Assembly (NCBI GenBank): GCA_017354895.1
Contig: CP071494.1
Span: 868,001-932,000 of the forward strand
Source: Podospora comata
Taxonomy: Eukaryota; Ascomycota; Sordariomycetes; Sordariales; Podosporaceae
Direction of reading: 5' to 3'
DNA: 64,000 nt
Shown: in pieces, positions 24,135-36,805 of the stretch
How the letters are laid out: the number at the start of each line of letters is the position of its first letter
Position numbering within the stretch: position 1 is the stretch's first letter
The notes under the pieces: generated by a model
Databases searched by the model: none
What the model saw: the letters and a program-made list of their open reading frames with translations, nothing else
What the model was told of the DNA's origin: nothing
Made by a program: the position numbers and the translations under genes

Positions 24135-27100
24135 GACAATACACTCGGCCATTCCTTCTGGGCCGGCCGAATCTCCTTGAGGATTCTATCCATCTCTTTC
24201 GGAACCGCCGAAGCATGATTCGTCCGGAGACTCTCACCGAGGATACACACATTCTGAAGACATGCGCTGTTTTCTGCTCGTTCTGAGGGCTTGACGAGAG
24301 CAGGCTTTCTTGTGCTGCGGGGTTGTCCCGTTGTGGTTGGATATCAGCGGCAATCACGTCACTGTGATAGGAGGAGCGCCTGTCGATATCGAATCGGAGA
24401 GGGTGGGTGGCTGCATGTTCCAATCGACGAGGAAGAAGATTGGGGAATACACCTTCCAGGTTTGATTCTTCGGGGTGAGGCTACCCCGAAAACAGAGGCC
24501 ATGGTGGACGGCATGACCAAGCTGGGGCTCAAACAGACGGCCTTGCTCGGCATCTCGCGGAACTTTCCCTCTGCCCGCGCAGACTGGGTGGCATCTCGGT
24601 TGTGCTCTTTTGCATTTTGGGCTTGCGTGTAAGTGGTGCACACAGGGTCTCTTGCTTTGCTCGACTCACCGAATTGGGGGAGCGGGGCATATGCATGCAT
24701 GCACTTTGGGGACTGCGGGCGTGATTCACTCAGCCTTCTTTTTCATTTTGGTTTCTGCTCTGTACTACAAATGGCTACGATAGGCAGGAGATTGGGAGGC
24801 ATTTGCTTGATGATACCACGGGAAATTAGTAGGCGGAGGAAATATATATATGTGTAATTCTATTGATGATATCTCACTCATATGACTGGATAGATGATCT
24901 CTATAACTGCAATCATTCCACTGCTTCAATAGGGAAATATTACCACAATGGGGAGCTTCGCTTAGCAGAGACAAAAGAAGAAATGTTGACTAGGTCACAT
25001 GTCTGGTTGGGTACTTGATAACATTTGGAATGACTGGAATATGGAAAACAAGCCGAGAGCACGGGTGCCAGCCTTGGGACCGTACATTTGCTCCACAAAT
25101 CTCGCATGAAGCCAAACGATTTGATGACGCACCAACTTACAGGAAATCATCAAGTTCATGACGCCTGTCATGATGGCTTAGACAGACCAAGACTCAGATT
25201 ATCAAGGATATATCGTCTTGGCTGGGTTCATGTTAGACAAGAATCTCACCAGGATACGCTGCTTACGCTTTGTAGGTATACACGTACTCGCAGAGAAATC
25301 TTACTGGCTGGGCGGGATCTAAACGCGCCTGAGGAAGGCGCAGTGTCTTGTGTACAGTTTTCGTCACCGAAGGGGCAGCGTTCTGATTGTGTGGAGGTCT
25401 GTCTATGATATCAAGTGCTTCTTACCTACCGGCTTGTTCTTTTCGTCATAGGTAGGTGTGCTGTTGATAGTTTTAGAGGGGAAAGCGAAAACCCGGGGAT
25501 CGGTGAGGCTTGCTTCGCGCCAGCAAGTTTGAGCAATGAGAGAGGAAAAGATCTTGTTCCTACTACAACTTCTTCCTTTCAGGCTTGCAGGCGTGTGATC
25601 CGATCGGGGTTAGGTGCTGAGCAACGGAACCTTCCGAGGTTGTGCATGGTATAAAGATGTTGTACTGGCAAGAAAGGATGCCTACTGCGTAAGGCGCCTT
25701 CGAAGGGGTCTGAGACATGGCGGACGATATTGGAAGCCGGAAGGTCAGCGGAATTGTCGGTATTGGCGCGGATGAGGAAGATGAAGCTAGTGGGCGTGTG
25801 GCGTTTGGTGGGTTAGGGTGGTGTGTGTAGGTAGGTGAGCGCTAAGGTTCCGGAGTAGGTGTTTTAGGATTGGTTGGACCGGAGATGGGAAAAGGAGGTG
25901 ATGGCACCCGAACGACGACACAAAACGGAGTTTGGGCGCGGCCGTGGATGGGGGCTTGAGGTTGACCAAGTTGTTCGATGGGTGGATGATGGCGGGGGAT
26001 GACATCGTGCCTGTCGATCTGGGTGTGTCTGGTGCAGAAGGCTTACTTTGTTGCCATGCTATGCTTCCTCATCCTAGGTAGCTGAGTGATAGCCTGGAAA
26101 GCTGGGGTAGGGCTTTGGATATGGAATGACGGCCGTGATGGTCATCATCGTCGTGGCATAGGACAGCCATAACTGCGGACAACTGGCCAGGGGAAGCCCT
26201 GAGGGGGGTTGAATAAGGTGCTGCCTTGAGTTGAGATGTAAGTGTCGTATAGTGAAGGCGGTCAGGAGACGGAGATAGCGAGTTGACGATGTGCAAAGTG
26301 CTGTGTCCTCATGAAGTTTCGACGTCTTGGGCGACATGAAGGGAATGGTGGTGTTGACGGTATATCGTAAACCAAAGGAGAAGAGCACAATGACGGAATC
26401 ACCGTTATCGGAACAATCCCGCGATCCTCATGCAGTATCAACTTCAGCTGGGACTTGGCAATTGGCTGTCACTTTGTGTTTCTGTTTTTCGTTGGTTTGC
26501 AAGGAATATTCTGTGAGGGGGAGAAGATCAAATCAATTTTGATGTGCGGAATGAAAAAGTGTGGGTTCTGACTGTGGAAGGAGCGATGACGTTGGCGTTG
26601 GCCGTTCCTTCCTCAGTCAGCTCTGAAGAGCATGTATGTGGAGGGTGACTTCCCTCTTCGACCACGCGATTACTGGACTGAAGTTTTTCACTTTTTTGAA
26701 CTGCTTTGCAAGTACGGTCATTTCCTTCATGTATCTGATACTTCCGTTGAAGGTTCCCAAAGTCAACAATAACGCCATACCAGTCCTGTCAGCACTCTTC
26801 TTGATTTCGATCGACACAGCCCGGGTGGCTTTACAATACAATTGTTGACGCCTTGCCACATATAATACGCTTCTCAGCAGTTCTTTTCTGCCATCAGCCA
26901 AGTCTTGTTCATGGAAGCCTTGCCCTTCAAGCTGCTCGCCCGGCCTGGCCCGCTCCGTAGATGAGTGCGGATCGCTTTCGTCCTTGGTGTTGACGATCTG
27001 GATGCTGACAACACCGTTTCTGGCGCAGGCGGCAATTTTCGACTGCCAATCTATCATTAAGAGCGACCGAACCCATTGTTGCCTGCCCGAATACCGGCAT

Positions 27101-30100
27101 AATTGACGGGATTGGACAGTGTGTCCGCCGCCGCCCCCCGAGCTAGAATCTCACGTCGAGGTTGCAATACTATGCTGGATTTTTGGTTGCCTCATACGTA
27201 CCACCGCCATCCATCCGTTACTTATCAGGTGTCAGAGAGTCCTGAAGATGGCCGAGTCTAGCTCAATAGGGGAAAACCACCGGTGTTTTGCTGTCAGCTT
27301 TGAGCATCATGTGACAACCGGATGGGAGTCAACAAACATTTTGCAAGGTCAACCTCCTTTTGTTACACCCTGGAAACTCGTATCAAGGCGGCTAACATGA
27401 TCCCAGACAAATGAAAGCCTGTATATGATAAGGGCGCAGCCAGAATCTCGGTCGTCTAGAGCCAACCCAGCACCTAACAAAGCAGATCTGATGGCCGGTC
27501 GATGCCTGAGCAACATATTGCAGGGTGTTATGATGAAACGGCATGAGTAAGCCACATTATACGGGAATACACAACCGTGCTAGTATGGCCGGTCAGACCT
27601 AGTAGCTAGCCCCCGTGCTTATGCTGCAGGACGATTTGTTTCTGGTTTAGGTCATGTTTCTTGTAGTCATTGCTCATCTGTAGACTGACCCTATTGTAAA
27701 ACTTCTGCTGCTAGTAGAGATTGGTAAACCAAGGGTTTCATTCTAAGGTAAGTGTACATCGCAATCATTCTTTATCGGTGTCAATAAGCTAACAATTATT
27801 ACATGGCAGGTATGACAGTTTGTCAACCACAAAAAATATGAAACCCCACAACCTTGCATTTAACAGACTGCCAACCCTTATTTTATTTCAGGGGCACTTT
27901 GCTTTGATTATGTCCCCGGACGCTTTAGTCTCCTCGAGAGACGTTCAAGCTTTGCTTCGTTGATCTGATCAACGACATGGAACTTTCCCGCCTGTACTGA
28001 GCTTGTTCTGTTCGCAACATCCAACAATAAACCCTCCGAAAGCCGATTTCAAACCAACACACCAAGATACACGCCCAAGAGTAATACCGCCGGCATTCGA
28101 CCACAGTGAGGGATGAAGATATCTTTGATCGCATTGCGGTCGTCGATGTTGTTGGCTGGGTAGCCTATAATGTCGACGTGGTAGTTCTGTGCTCAAGGGC
28201 CGGGAAAGTACCAGTTTGTTTGAATGGCTGGTGCGGGTATCTATGCCGGCGTCCTCAATCAAACCAACGATCACCTCTGCTTGGATCGTTGTGCTCTAGA
28301 GACCGAGCCACTGATCCTCTACGAGCTTGAGCTCTGATTCGAGGGGGCTGTTCCTGACGACGATAAGCTGCTGGTGGTGAAAGGTGACTCGTTGTTGATG
28401 GAGTTGGGTTTGCTGTGAGAAAGATCTCGGCGAGTCTGTGTGAACTCGGTGCCTCTTTTCCCATACCATTTCCCGGACGGGAGACGGCTGGTTGAACGAA
28501 TAGGGGATGAGGCGAGCATGACGAGGAACTCAATTCGGTAGCTTTGGCTCAGGGAGACGAGGGTGCTATAGCCTTTGGGCGGGTTCAAACCCCCCCTTTA
28601 ATAGGTGAGGGGGGATGCCCTCAGCCTCCATGTTTTGGCCCCCGACATGATGTGTGATCGACTCGCCGAGCTGGGTGATTGAACTGGTTGCTGAATCAGC
28701 CTCTTACGATCTCCTCACTGGCATTCGACCACCCACGTCCTCCAAATGCTCGACGTCCAGCGGCAGTCCACCCAAACGACCATTTGTGCAACCCATGAAT
28801 ATGCGGCTAGTTGGACAGAATCAGGATAGTCATGGCCTTAGGGCTGGACTGTAGGGTAGGAGATGGTCTCGGCATCAGCGGTATGTGGGGGTTGGCGCAA
28901 GTCGACTGGGTGTTGGATGACGATGGCGTCGCTTTGGGCTTGCTGCGTGTCAGCATCTAGGCCGTCCCAGCAGACAAGTGCTGATCAGCGAACGGCGGCC
29001 CTGTGATATGATATACGGCAGCGGCAGGTCAAAAAGGCGGAGGGACTGTGCAGAAAGAGCACATTGCATTTGTCACGGATACTACAGGTCACCTCTCACG
29101 TGAGTTTGATGGATGGTGGAGGTGGTTGTGGTGATGGTTAGCCGTGGCTTGCCCCGACTGAGCTGAGCACCAGGATCAATACCAGGTCGATCGCCGTCCA
29201 GGGGTTCTCCGCATTCCGGGAGACGGTCACGCTAACAAACGCCCCCGAACACCCGGGCGGACTTGCTCCGTTCAACGGTCTGGATAAGGGGAGTTTTTTC
29301 AGCTCGCCTGGTACCGAAGAAATAGTGAAGTGGCGGGCCCCCAGGCTTGACCGTTGCTATCTCAACGTTGATGGTGTTGGTTCCGAGAAAAGAAAGCCCC
29401 GATTTAGCAGAGAGGCTACCCCGACTTTTTTTTGGTGGCTTGCGGCTGGATAAAAACGGCAACCGGCACAACGGTTTTTCTTCTCGGTTGCGAGTGCAAC
29501 AACGTTGTTTCTTGGGGAGCTTTTCCCCTCTCGAGTGTTCCCCCCATTTACCCTAATATCCAGGGTACTTTTTCGCAACCGACCTTTTTAATATGGAGAG
29601 CGAATCCCTTTGGACGGCTGTTATCTTGGATCAATTGTAACAGGCCCGGACTTGCTATAGTGGGAAGTAGGAGGTACTATATGGAAAATGTCTTGGATCG
29701 GTGTTTTTTTCTGGGCTGGCTGGCTGAGGTGGAGATTAATTAGGCAGGTTGATTGATGGGACGCATTCCAGGTGTTCTTTTTTGTCCTTCTTTTTCTAGT
29801 TTGTTTAGTTGATGCTTTTTTCTTCTCTTTTGACATTTTTGGGAAGTGGGTGTTGAGAAAACGACGATATCGCGACAGCGTTTGCAAAGCACAACGAGCA
29901 GTGAATTCTTGGCGCAACAAAAGCGACGCTCACCGGCAGGCGCACACGTGTTACAACAGGGAAATACTCAGAGGGAAAAGGGCGACAGGCTTGAAAGAAG
30001 CGCTGAATTAAGACGGGTCGGACAAAAGTCGGGAGGGAACGCGGTGGGACGTCAAAGTCGACACGTATAAGCGAGACTGGACGACATCACACCGCTCAAG

Positions 30101-30191
30101 AGTCGTTTGGGAACATTCATCTCGCGTTTTCCAGCGAATCAACAACAGAAGTTGGAAGTTGGGGGCCGATTGGGGCAAGAGGGACTTCAGC
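24135..30191. other. 6.1 kb gene-poor region (right part of the desert)
   Basis: Nothing recognisable. Several open frames of 90-146 codons occur (for example 26617-27057 minus) but show no domain, no consistent intron chain and no homology I can recall. A TA-rich stretch lies near 24840-24855. Long spacers of this kind may hide lineage-specific genes or regulatory RNA that cannot be read from sequence alone. Confidence 0.5.
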
Positions 30192-31254
30192 ATGGCACTC
30201 GACGACAAAATGTCGCCATCAATAACAACAACACCGATGGGATCGTTACCTACCCTCCGACGCAAACTGACCAGACTAGTCCTCACTCGTGGCATATTCA
30301 TCACCACAGTCGTCTACGTCTTTCTACTATCACTAATAGTAGGGGTACAAGCCGCCCTGCCGGCAGAGTTTACAAACTCGTTTGATGGGCTAGGAGAAGG
30401 GGGCAGCATTGGGTTGACGTGGGAAGGGGTGAAGCCAGAGTACTTTCCCTTGAGCATCACCGCGCAGGTGATAGATAAGGGAGAGGATGGGAGCGGGAGT
30501 AAAGTTACCGTTTACAAGGTTAATATCACTGGTGAGTCAGACGCCCTTCTTTACAGTCGTGATGGATGATGGCTGGGAGAGAAAGGAAGGACGATATGAT
30601 ATTATGATCAAGACAGAGAAGAGAAGGACTGTGTCGAAAAAAGAGGGGGCTTCTTCGTGGCTGTTGTTATCAAGACGGAATGATATAGGGATGGTTTTGG
30701 TTTTTCAGCGATATATTGCGGTTGTGCATGATCGTGTTTGGCTTGACCGAGTGCTGATATCTCATCTTCACAACTCCAGCCGCAGCAACAGGCAGCTCAT
30801 ACGTCTGGACTAACATGCCCCGCCCCCTCCGATGGATCAAGTCAGGGCTGTACCAGCTCGAACTCAAGCCATCAGCCTGGACAGATGATGGTGAAGCGCC
30901 CGTGTTGGCGAGGTCACCGTTTTTCAGTGTGGGGGATTACGTCCCGCCTGCTCCGAGTCCAAGTGAGAGTTCACCTCCTGTAAGTTTTATTTGACCTACC
31001 TACCTTACCTTGGTACCAATGGATAGTGAGTGAGGCTGACATGACATGTGGGAAAGGAACCCTCGAAAGGGGATAAAGAGTCGTCGTCTGGCGGGGGCGG
31101 CGTGAGTAAGCCGGTTGCTATTGGGGTGGGAGTCGCGATTGGTGTGCCGAGCTTGGTTGGGTTGGTGGTTGTTGGCTGGTTTTTTAGACGAAGGTATAAG
31201 AGGGCGCGGGCGGAGAAGAGGAGGTTGAAAAGGAGCGAGTTTGTTATTTACTGA
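30192..31254 (+). CDS. single-pass membrane protein with Kre9/KNH-like extracellular domain
   Basis: Exons 30192-30531, 30780-30979 and 31057-31254 join in phase (245 residues). The introns are 248 and 77 bp. The N-terminus carries basic residues, then a hydrophobic segment GIFITTVVYVFLLSLIVGVQA that looks like a signal peptide. The extracellular part (SIGLTWEGVKPEYFPLSITA, then YVWTNMP and a closing FFSVGDY) has the Ig-like pattern of the Kre9/KNH1 N-terminal domain found in fungal wall proteins. A Ser/Pro/Gly linker leads to a second hydrophobic stretch (AIGVGVAIGVPSLVGLVVVG), followed by a short Arg/Lys-rich cytoplasmic tail. It may act as a wall-associated sensor or anchor, an inference. 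An earlier in-frame Met is possible only with a longer hydrophilic lead; a later Met at 30237 would make a more typical signal peptide. Confidence 0.75.
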
Positions 31255-33356
31255 GATAACCGTTGAATGTGAAGAGGTGTGAGTTTACTCCTGAGGGGCC
31301 GAGAATCGTGGACCCGGGGGGAGGCGGCATGTTGAGAGGATGATTGGTTCGGTGGGTTCGGATGTTGGATGTGTTGTTGGGTGATGCGGAGTGGTATGTA
31401 CCTGGTGAGAAAGGGAGACGGGAATAAGGGGGACCCTTCCGACGTGAGGTGATGCTGACGGGAAAGCTTATTGGGTGGTGCTGTGGGTGTTGTGCCGCAA
31501 TTCAGGGACGGCTGTGAAGGGGGTGACGTTGTGGGTTGTATTATGCGGGATATGGGATGAAGGTGTTTGGGTGATCGATTCAGGGCTGATTCTTCGAGAT
31601 GGGAAACACGGTCAGGTATTGTGGTCTTGCTGTTGAACCAAGGTTGACAGGCTGGATATTCCCATTTAAGGGGGCTCTTGATGACAGAGGAAATTCAGTC
31701 TGTTCCAAAGCATCGAACGGCATCTCGGCACGATTGATGATGATGGCAGCAGGTGGGTGAGATATGTAATTCAAACCGCGCGCCTGCAATGAACTTGTGC
31801 AAGCCAGTGTAAGGAAGGCGCGAGCGTATCTGTGGTGCCTTGCATAGCGCATTTTGTGGTGGTGGTGGCGGTGTGCTTATTCAAGATGAGTTCGGAAAGA
31901 GCGGAAACTATTTTGACTGCGCCCACTTTTTGACATTTGTTCCACTTCTTGATTTTTGGCACTTTGTGATAGCAGTGATTTTCGATCATTATCTGGAGAG
32001 TGGAAAGGGGATCATCGATTTGGTTACTCGATTTCAGAGCTTGCTTCCCCAGTGACTGGTTCAAGGGTTCAAAAAGATCGACACAGTTCTACAGAATCTA
32101 GAACTTCAACCCGGTCGGTTGGGATTTTGATTAAGCTCATGTTTTGAACAACGTCTCTCCTGGGAGGAGCGATCAATCTCCAAAAGTGGGTTGCGGATTG
32201 CTGCTATCGACAACGTCAAAAGTTCTGGACTTTGGATTTAAGATGGCGGCGGATATTTTTTTCATCTGGTCTGAAATGGATGGTGGTTGATGACAGGTGC
32301 TTGGCCGCTCATGCGTGCTGTACCGAACCATCAACAAGACGAGGCCCTGACTCACTGGCACAGCCAACAAAAAATTCACAACTCATCACGTCGGCCAGTC
32401 GTGGAATTTGTTCCTTTTGCTAGCTACCCCTGAAGGAGGAGGGGGGGCCCGCCGCGCGCAGACGCTGGCGATGTTCCTGCATTCTTGGCCCCTCTTGGGG
32501 ACCCCACTGTTTGTTTCCAAGAATGGAACCTCGGCAACGGGCCTCGAGGGTCCCCCCTGGGCTTACCGCTCCACTCAAGGTCTTTCCCCGGTAACACTCG
32601 AGCGCTTTTCGAGAAACGAATGACACCCTCCCGTCGAACACAAGTCATGGGGTGATTATTAGGGGTTCACGATACGAGGGCCGAGCCATTGGGGGTCGAC
32701 GTGCGTAATGGCACGCAAGAAGAAACTGCTTGTTGGTAGACGATGGGTGGTGGTGGTGGTGGTGAAGTAAAGCAAACAAAGGGTCAAAGTGCAGAAGGCA
32801 TGTCGCTTACACTGTTAGGTTGGCCAATGAGAAGAGGAGGAACTTGTCCCCTATCCAAATTGACCATCGCAACTCCACGGCGTCGAGACAGAGATGGAGC
32901 CGCCGGCCGTGTTGGCGAGACCGCAACGTCCCGCAGGGGATCCCTTCTCAACAGGTCCCAAAGGGGAATAAACATCTCTTGGTCAGCGCTGCCGAAACGA
33001 CGGGCGGGCCCGGTGACAACACTGCCCAGGCTCCCGGTGATGGAGGTGATGAGGGTAGGTGTGCATGATGATGGAGTCTGATCCCATGCCTTGCCTGCTG
33101 AGCCTCGCAGTCTCCGTGCCTCCCCGGCACACGGGGCGGCCAGCCTTCGCCCCTATAAGCCGTGTGATGCCACCACGAGCACCCTTTACGTCCCTTTCCT
33201 GTGCTTGATGCTTCTCTCCAGCCAAGCTATCCAAGCTGCCTCTTAGCAACACCAGAGCATTCTTGCTCGTCCTCTGACGTATCGCACGTCCAACATTCGT
33301 TACTAGTATCATCATACCACCGACATTCTTTATTTGCTTCACAGAGGAGAAACACC
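31255..33356. other. intergenic spacer with GH16 promoter at its right end
   Basis: No supported gene. GC-rich frames near 32740-33080 are compositional and lack domains. The last 200 bp contain a TATA-like motif and a CT-rich leader for the GH16 gene. Confidence 0.5.
33154..33159 (+). promoter_or_regulatory. TATA-like box of GH16 gene
   Basis: TATAAG lies about 198 bp before the ATG at 33357, with a pyrimidine-rich leader between. Confidence 0.4.
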
Positions 33357-35828
33357 ATGGCTCCATCATTCTCTAAGCTGGGCGCTTTTGCCCTGGCTCT
33401 TGCCTCTGGCGTCACTGCCACCCAGAAGTACGTCCTCTCCGAGGAGTACACACCATCCAAATTTTTCGAGAACTTCGAGTTCATGGAGTTCAAGGGGCAC
33501 AACGAAGACCCCAACAGGGGACATGTACGGTATCAAAGCCAGGCCGACGCCCTCGAGCTTGGTCTCATCGATCCCGTCAACACCGACGACGTCTTCATCG
33601 GTGTCGACTACACCAAGTGGGCCGAACATGGCCGTGAGAGTGTCAGAATCGAGAGTTTGAACTCGTACAGCAAGGGTCTCTTCATCGCCGAGTTTACTCA
33701 CTTGCCCAAGGCCGTTTGCGGTGCCTGGCCAGCTTTCTGGCTGACTGGTGAGCAGTGGCCCACGCATGGCGAGATTGATATCTATGAGGGATGGAACTTG
33801 AATCCGCAGAACAAGGTCGTTGGCCATACCGAGGTGAAGACCGCTGGTGTGTGCAAGATTGACACTGATGTCAGCTCTGGCTTCGTCCATTACCCTGACT
33901 GCGATGTCGTGGCCGAGGGCCAGCCCACCAACGCTGGTTGCGCACTTGATGAGGGTAACAATCTCTTTGGTAACCCCAACGGTGGTATCTGTAAGTGCTC
34001 CACATCCCCAGGCTCTTGACACCAGAGGCAACATGCTAATCATTGATGTTCTTCAGGGGCCACCGAGTGGACTGAGACCACCTTCAAGGTCTGGAGCTGG
34101 GCTCGCGGCGCCGAGCCCCGGGATGTCGCCAGTGGATCGCCCGATCCTCTGAGCTGGGGTCCCCCTAGCTTCGCTCTTACTCCCAAGAGCTGCGATGTCA
34201 GAAGTGCCTTCAAGGATATGCGCATGGTCCTCAACATCAACTTCTGCGGTGATGCTGCTGGTAGCACCTGGAACATTGGTGACAGGGACTCTTGCGCTGC
34301 CAAGACTGGCTATGCCGAGTGCTCCGAGTACGTCAAGGATCACGGCGCTGACTTTGAAGACGTTTTCTGGAAGGTCAAGGGCATCAGCGTCTACCAGCTT
34401 GAGGATGCCGCTACCTCTACCAGCACCACTGTTTCCAGCACCACCAGCACCACCGAGACTGTGACCTCTGCTGAGCCTACCGTGACCGAGACTGCCTCTG
34501 AGACTGTATCCGAGGAGCCTACTTCCACCATCACCTCCGACTCTGAGGAGCCCACCGCTACCGAGACGGCTACTGAGACTGCCACCGAGTCTGCCGCCGA
34601 GTCTGCTACCGAGACTGCCTCCGAGACTGTTACTGAGACCACCTCCGAGTCTGCCACCGAGACTGTGGAGGTTACCACTACCAGCGAGACCGCCACCACC
34701 ACTGACGGCCCTGAGCCAACCCTGACCACCGAGGCCCCCGAGACCACCACCACCGCCAGCCCCGGTGATGAAGATGAGGATGACGTCTGCTCGGATGACG
34801 AGGAGGAGACCACCACCACCGATATTGCTACTGCTACTGAGACCGAGACCGTTGAGCAACCTACCGAGACCGCTGAGCCTACTGGCGAGCCCACCGAGAC
34901 TGCTGAGCCTTCCGCTGAGCCCACTGATGCTGATACCACTGGCGTTGACCCTACCGAGACTGCCGTCCCCACCGAGACCGGTTCCGACGAGGTCACCACC
35001 ACTGCCCAGGAGTTCACCACCTCGACCATCTTCGCCACCGAAACCTTCACTGTTACCTCGTGCGCTCCCAGCGTCACCTCTTGCCCCGGTCGCGTCGTGA
35101 CCTCCGTTGTCGCCATCGGCACCACCGTCTGCCCCGTCACTCCCACCGTCACCGCCACCCCTGAGCCTACCGAGACCGCCACTCTCCCTGACGGCTGGAC
35201 GACCTCCACCGTCTACGCCACCGAGGTCATCACCGTCTCTTCCTGCCCTCCCACTGTTGTCGACTGCCCCAGCCGCGTCGTGACTTCCATCGTTGCCGTT
35301 GGCACCACCGTCTGCCCTATTGGTAGCGCCACCGTTCCGGGCGAAGGTGTTCCCACCGACGTCCCTACCGTCGGCGTGCCTGGCGAGGGCGTTCCTGGCG
35401 AGGGTGTCCCCACTGACGGCATCCCCGTCGAGGGTGTCCCTACTGATGTCCCTACCGGCGGTGTTCCCACCGGTGGCATCCCCAACATCGACACCACCCT
35501 CACCACCCTCCTCACCTCGACCGGCACCAGGACTGTCACCCTCACCGGCGGTGTCGAGCAGTCCACCAGCGTTCCCCCCGTTGTCGTCCCCGTCCCCACC
35601 GGCGGTGCCCCCATCAACAGCGGAAACAACGGCACTTTTGTGCCCCAGCCCCCCACCAAGCCTGCGTATACCTACTCTCCTGAGGTTACGCTCCCCTTGG
35701 TGCCCATCAACGAGCAGACTCCCGCTCCTGGGCCTACCAAGCTCCCGATTGTTGAGGTGAACGGTGCGGGCAGGATGGCTGTTGGTGGGTTGATGGGTGT
35801 GGTTGCTGCTCTGGCGCTTGTGCTTTAA
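33357..35828 (+). CDS. GPI-type GH16 endo-1,3(4)-beta-glucanase with Thr/Glu-rich stalk
   Basis: Exons 33357-33990 and 34057-35828 join at GGI|W over a 66 bp intron (801 residues). A signal peptide (ALALASGVTA) is followed by a GH16 catalytic domain to about residue 320. It contains the HGEIDIYEGW signature, in which E139 and E144 are the expected nucleophile and acid/base. The rest is a long stalk built from Thr/Ser/Glu repeats with an Asp/Glu cluster. Two tandem copies of a Cys-containing module follow (TSTIFATETFTVTSC... and TSTVYATEVITVSSC...). A GEGVPTDVP-type repeat comes next, and the end is hydrophobic (MAVGGLMGVVAALALVL), a GPI-attachment signal. The enzyme class cuts mixed-linkage or beta-1,3-glucans. 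Anchored at the wall, it probably remodels the fungus's own glucan, an inference. The stalk is unusually long for the family. Confidence 0.92.
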
Positions 35829-36805
35829 ATTTGTTGTCTGATTTGTTTTTTCATTGGATGAGTGGAGGAGATAGAGGGGCAAGTTTTGGAAATAATATAA
35901 TTTCTTGGATAAGAATTTTTGGTTTTATTGCTTTCTTTTTGCATATGCATGTGTTAGCGTAGCGAGTAGTCTGTCTGTCTGAGTGTGTCTCTTTTGTATG
36001 TAAAGAAGTAAATTGAAGAAGGAAGATGGTAAAGAGGTTGAGCTTTGGAGATGATCCTGATCCGGGTGTTGATGGGTGTTTTTTTGTTGGCGTTTTGTGG
36101 GTCGGTTTATGCCTCTTTGCTTACCTCCAGGTCCTTTATCCTCGTTGTTATACACCACAGCTACTACTTTTCAACTCGGAAGTTCTCACCCAGCTTGACA
36201 TGTTGGCCCCCCAGACTCCTGATAGGACTTGTCCTAGACAGTGGTCTCAGTCGTGCAAGACTCTCAGAGTCCGAGTCTTTGAAGGGATATGTCATCCACC
36301 TGTCTCTGTTCTGTCCAAGCTAAGACATGCTGTTTACACAAGCCTTTGTGCTCCATACATCTGAAACATACTCTTTGGCGTAGCACCCTTTCTCATCACC
36401 TACCTCCTCTCTCCTATTTACCTTCCCGAACTGTAACCCGGCTTACTTTAGTTTGGACTTGTTGACAAGTTACCAAGGCCCTCATTTCCTCTAAATGCGT
36501 CTTGCGAGGCTAGTTTAAGCTGTTATATAGGATGGTGATCATTTTTACATGCATCTTAACCAGCACACACTCTTGTTTGCGCATGGGCATGGATAAAGTC
36601 ACTGTCATTTACCAAGTAGGATGACAATAGGACGTGTATATAAAAGCAGCGCAATGTCTTCTATCTACTCTTGCAAAAACAAAATATACACACAGCTCAG
36701 AAGCAAACAGCCACCCCCATCCGGCCAGCGCTTACCCACCTTGAACAAAAAAAAAAAAGCAAACGTATAGCATGACTATGTATGACCCCCCTCACCTCAT
36801 CCCAT
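35829..36805. other. convergent intergenic region between GH16 and GSH1
   Basis: The 977 bp lies between two stop codons on opposite strands. It should hold both 3' untranslated regions. An AATAAT-type signal at about 35890 may serve GH16. A plus-strand TATA motif at 36637-36646 is unexpected here and is listed separately. Confidence 0.5.
36637..36646 (+). promoter_or_regulatory. isolated TATA box pointing into the GSH1 3' end
   Basis: TATATAAAAG is a strong TATA consensus on the plus strand, but the only downstream annotated gene is GSH1 on the opposite strand. The nearest plus-strand frame, 36654-36770 (38 codons), begins too close to be served by it. It could drive an antisense transcript, or be chance. 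Confidence 0.25.

Noticed and set aside
26617-27057. 146-codon minus-strand frame with mixed composition
   Set aside because: Looks more protein-like than most in the desert, but I recognise no family and see no supporting splice sites or promoter.
16450-30191. Transposon or retroelement remnant in the gene-poor stretch
   Set aside because: I found no terminal repeats, target-site duplications, or transposase or reverse-transcriptase-like motifs in any frame, and no strong AT shift.
34391-35209. 272-codon minus-strand frame rich in Val and Ser
   Set aside because: Shadow of the GH16 Thr/Glu stalk on the other strand; pure low complexity.
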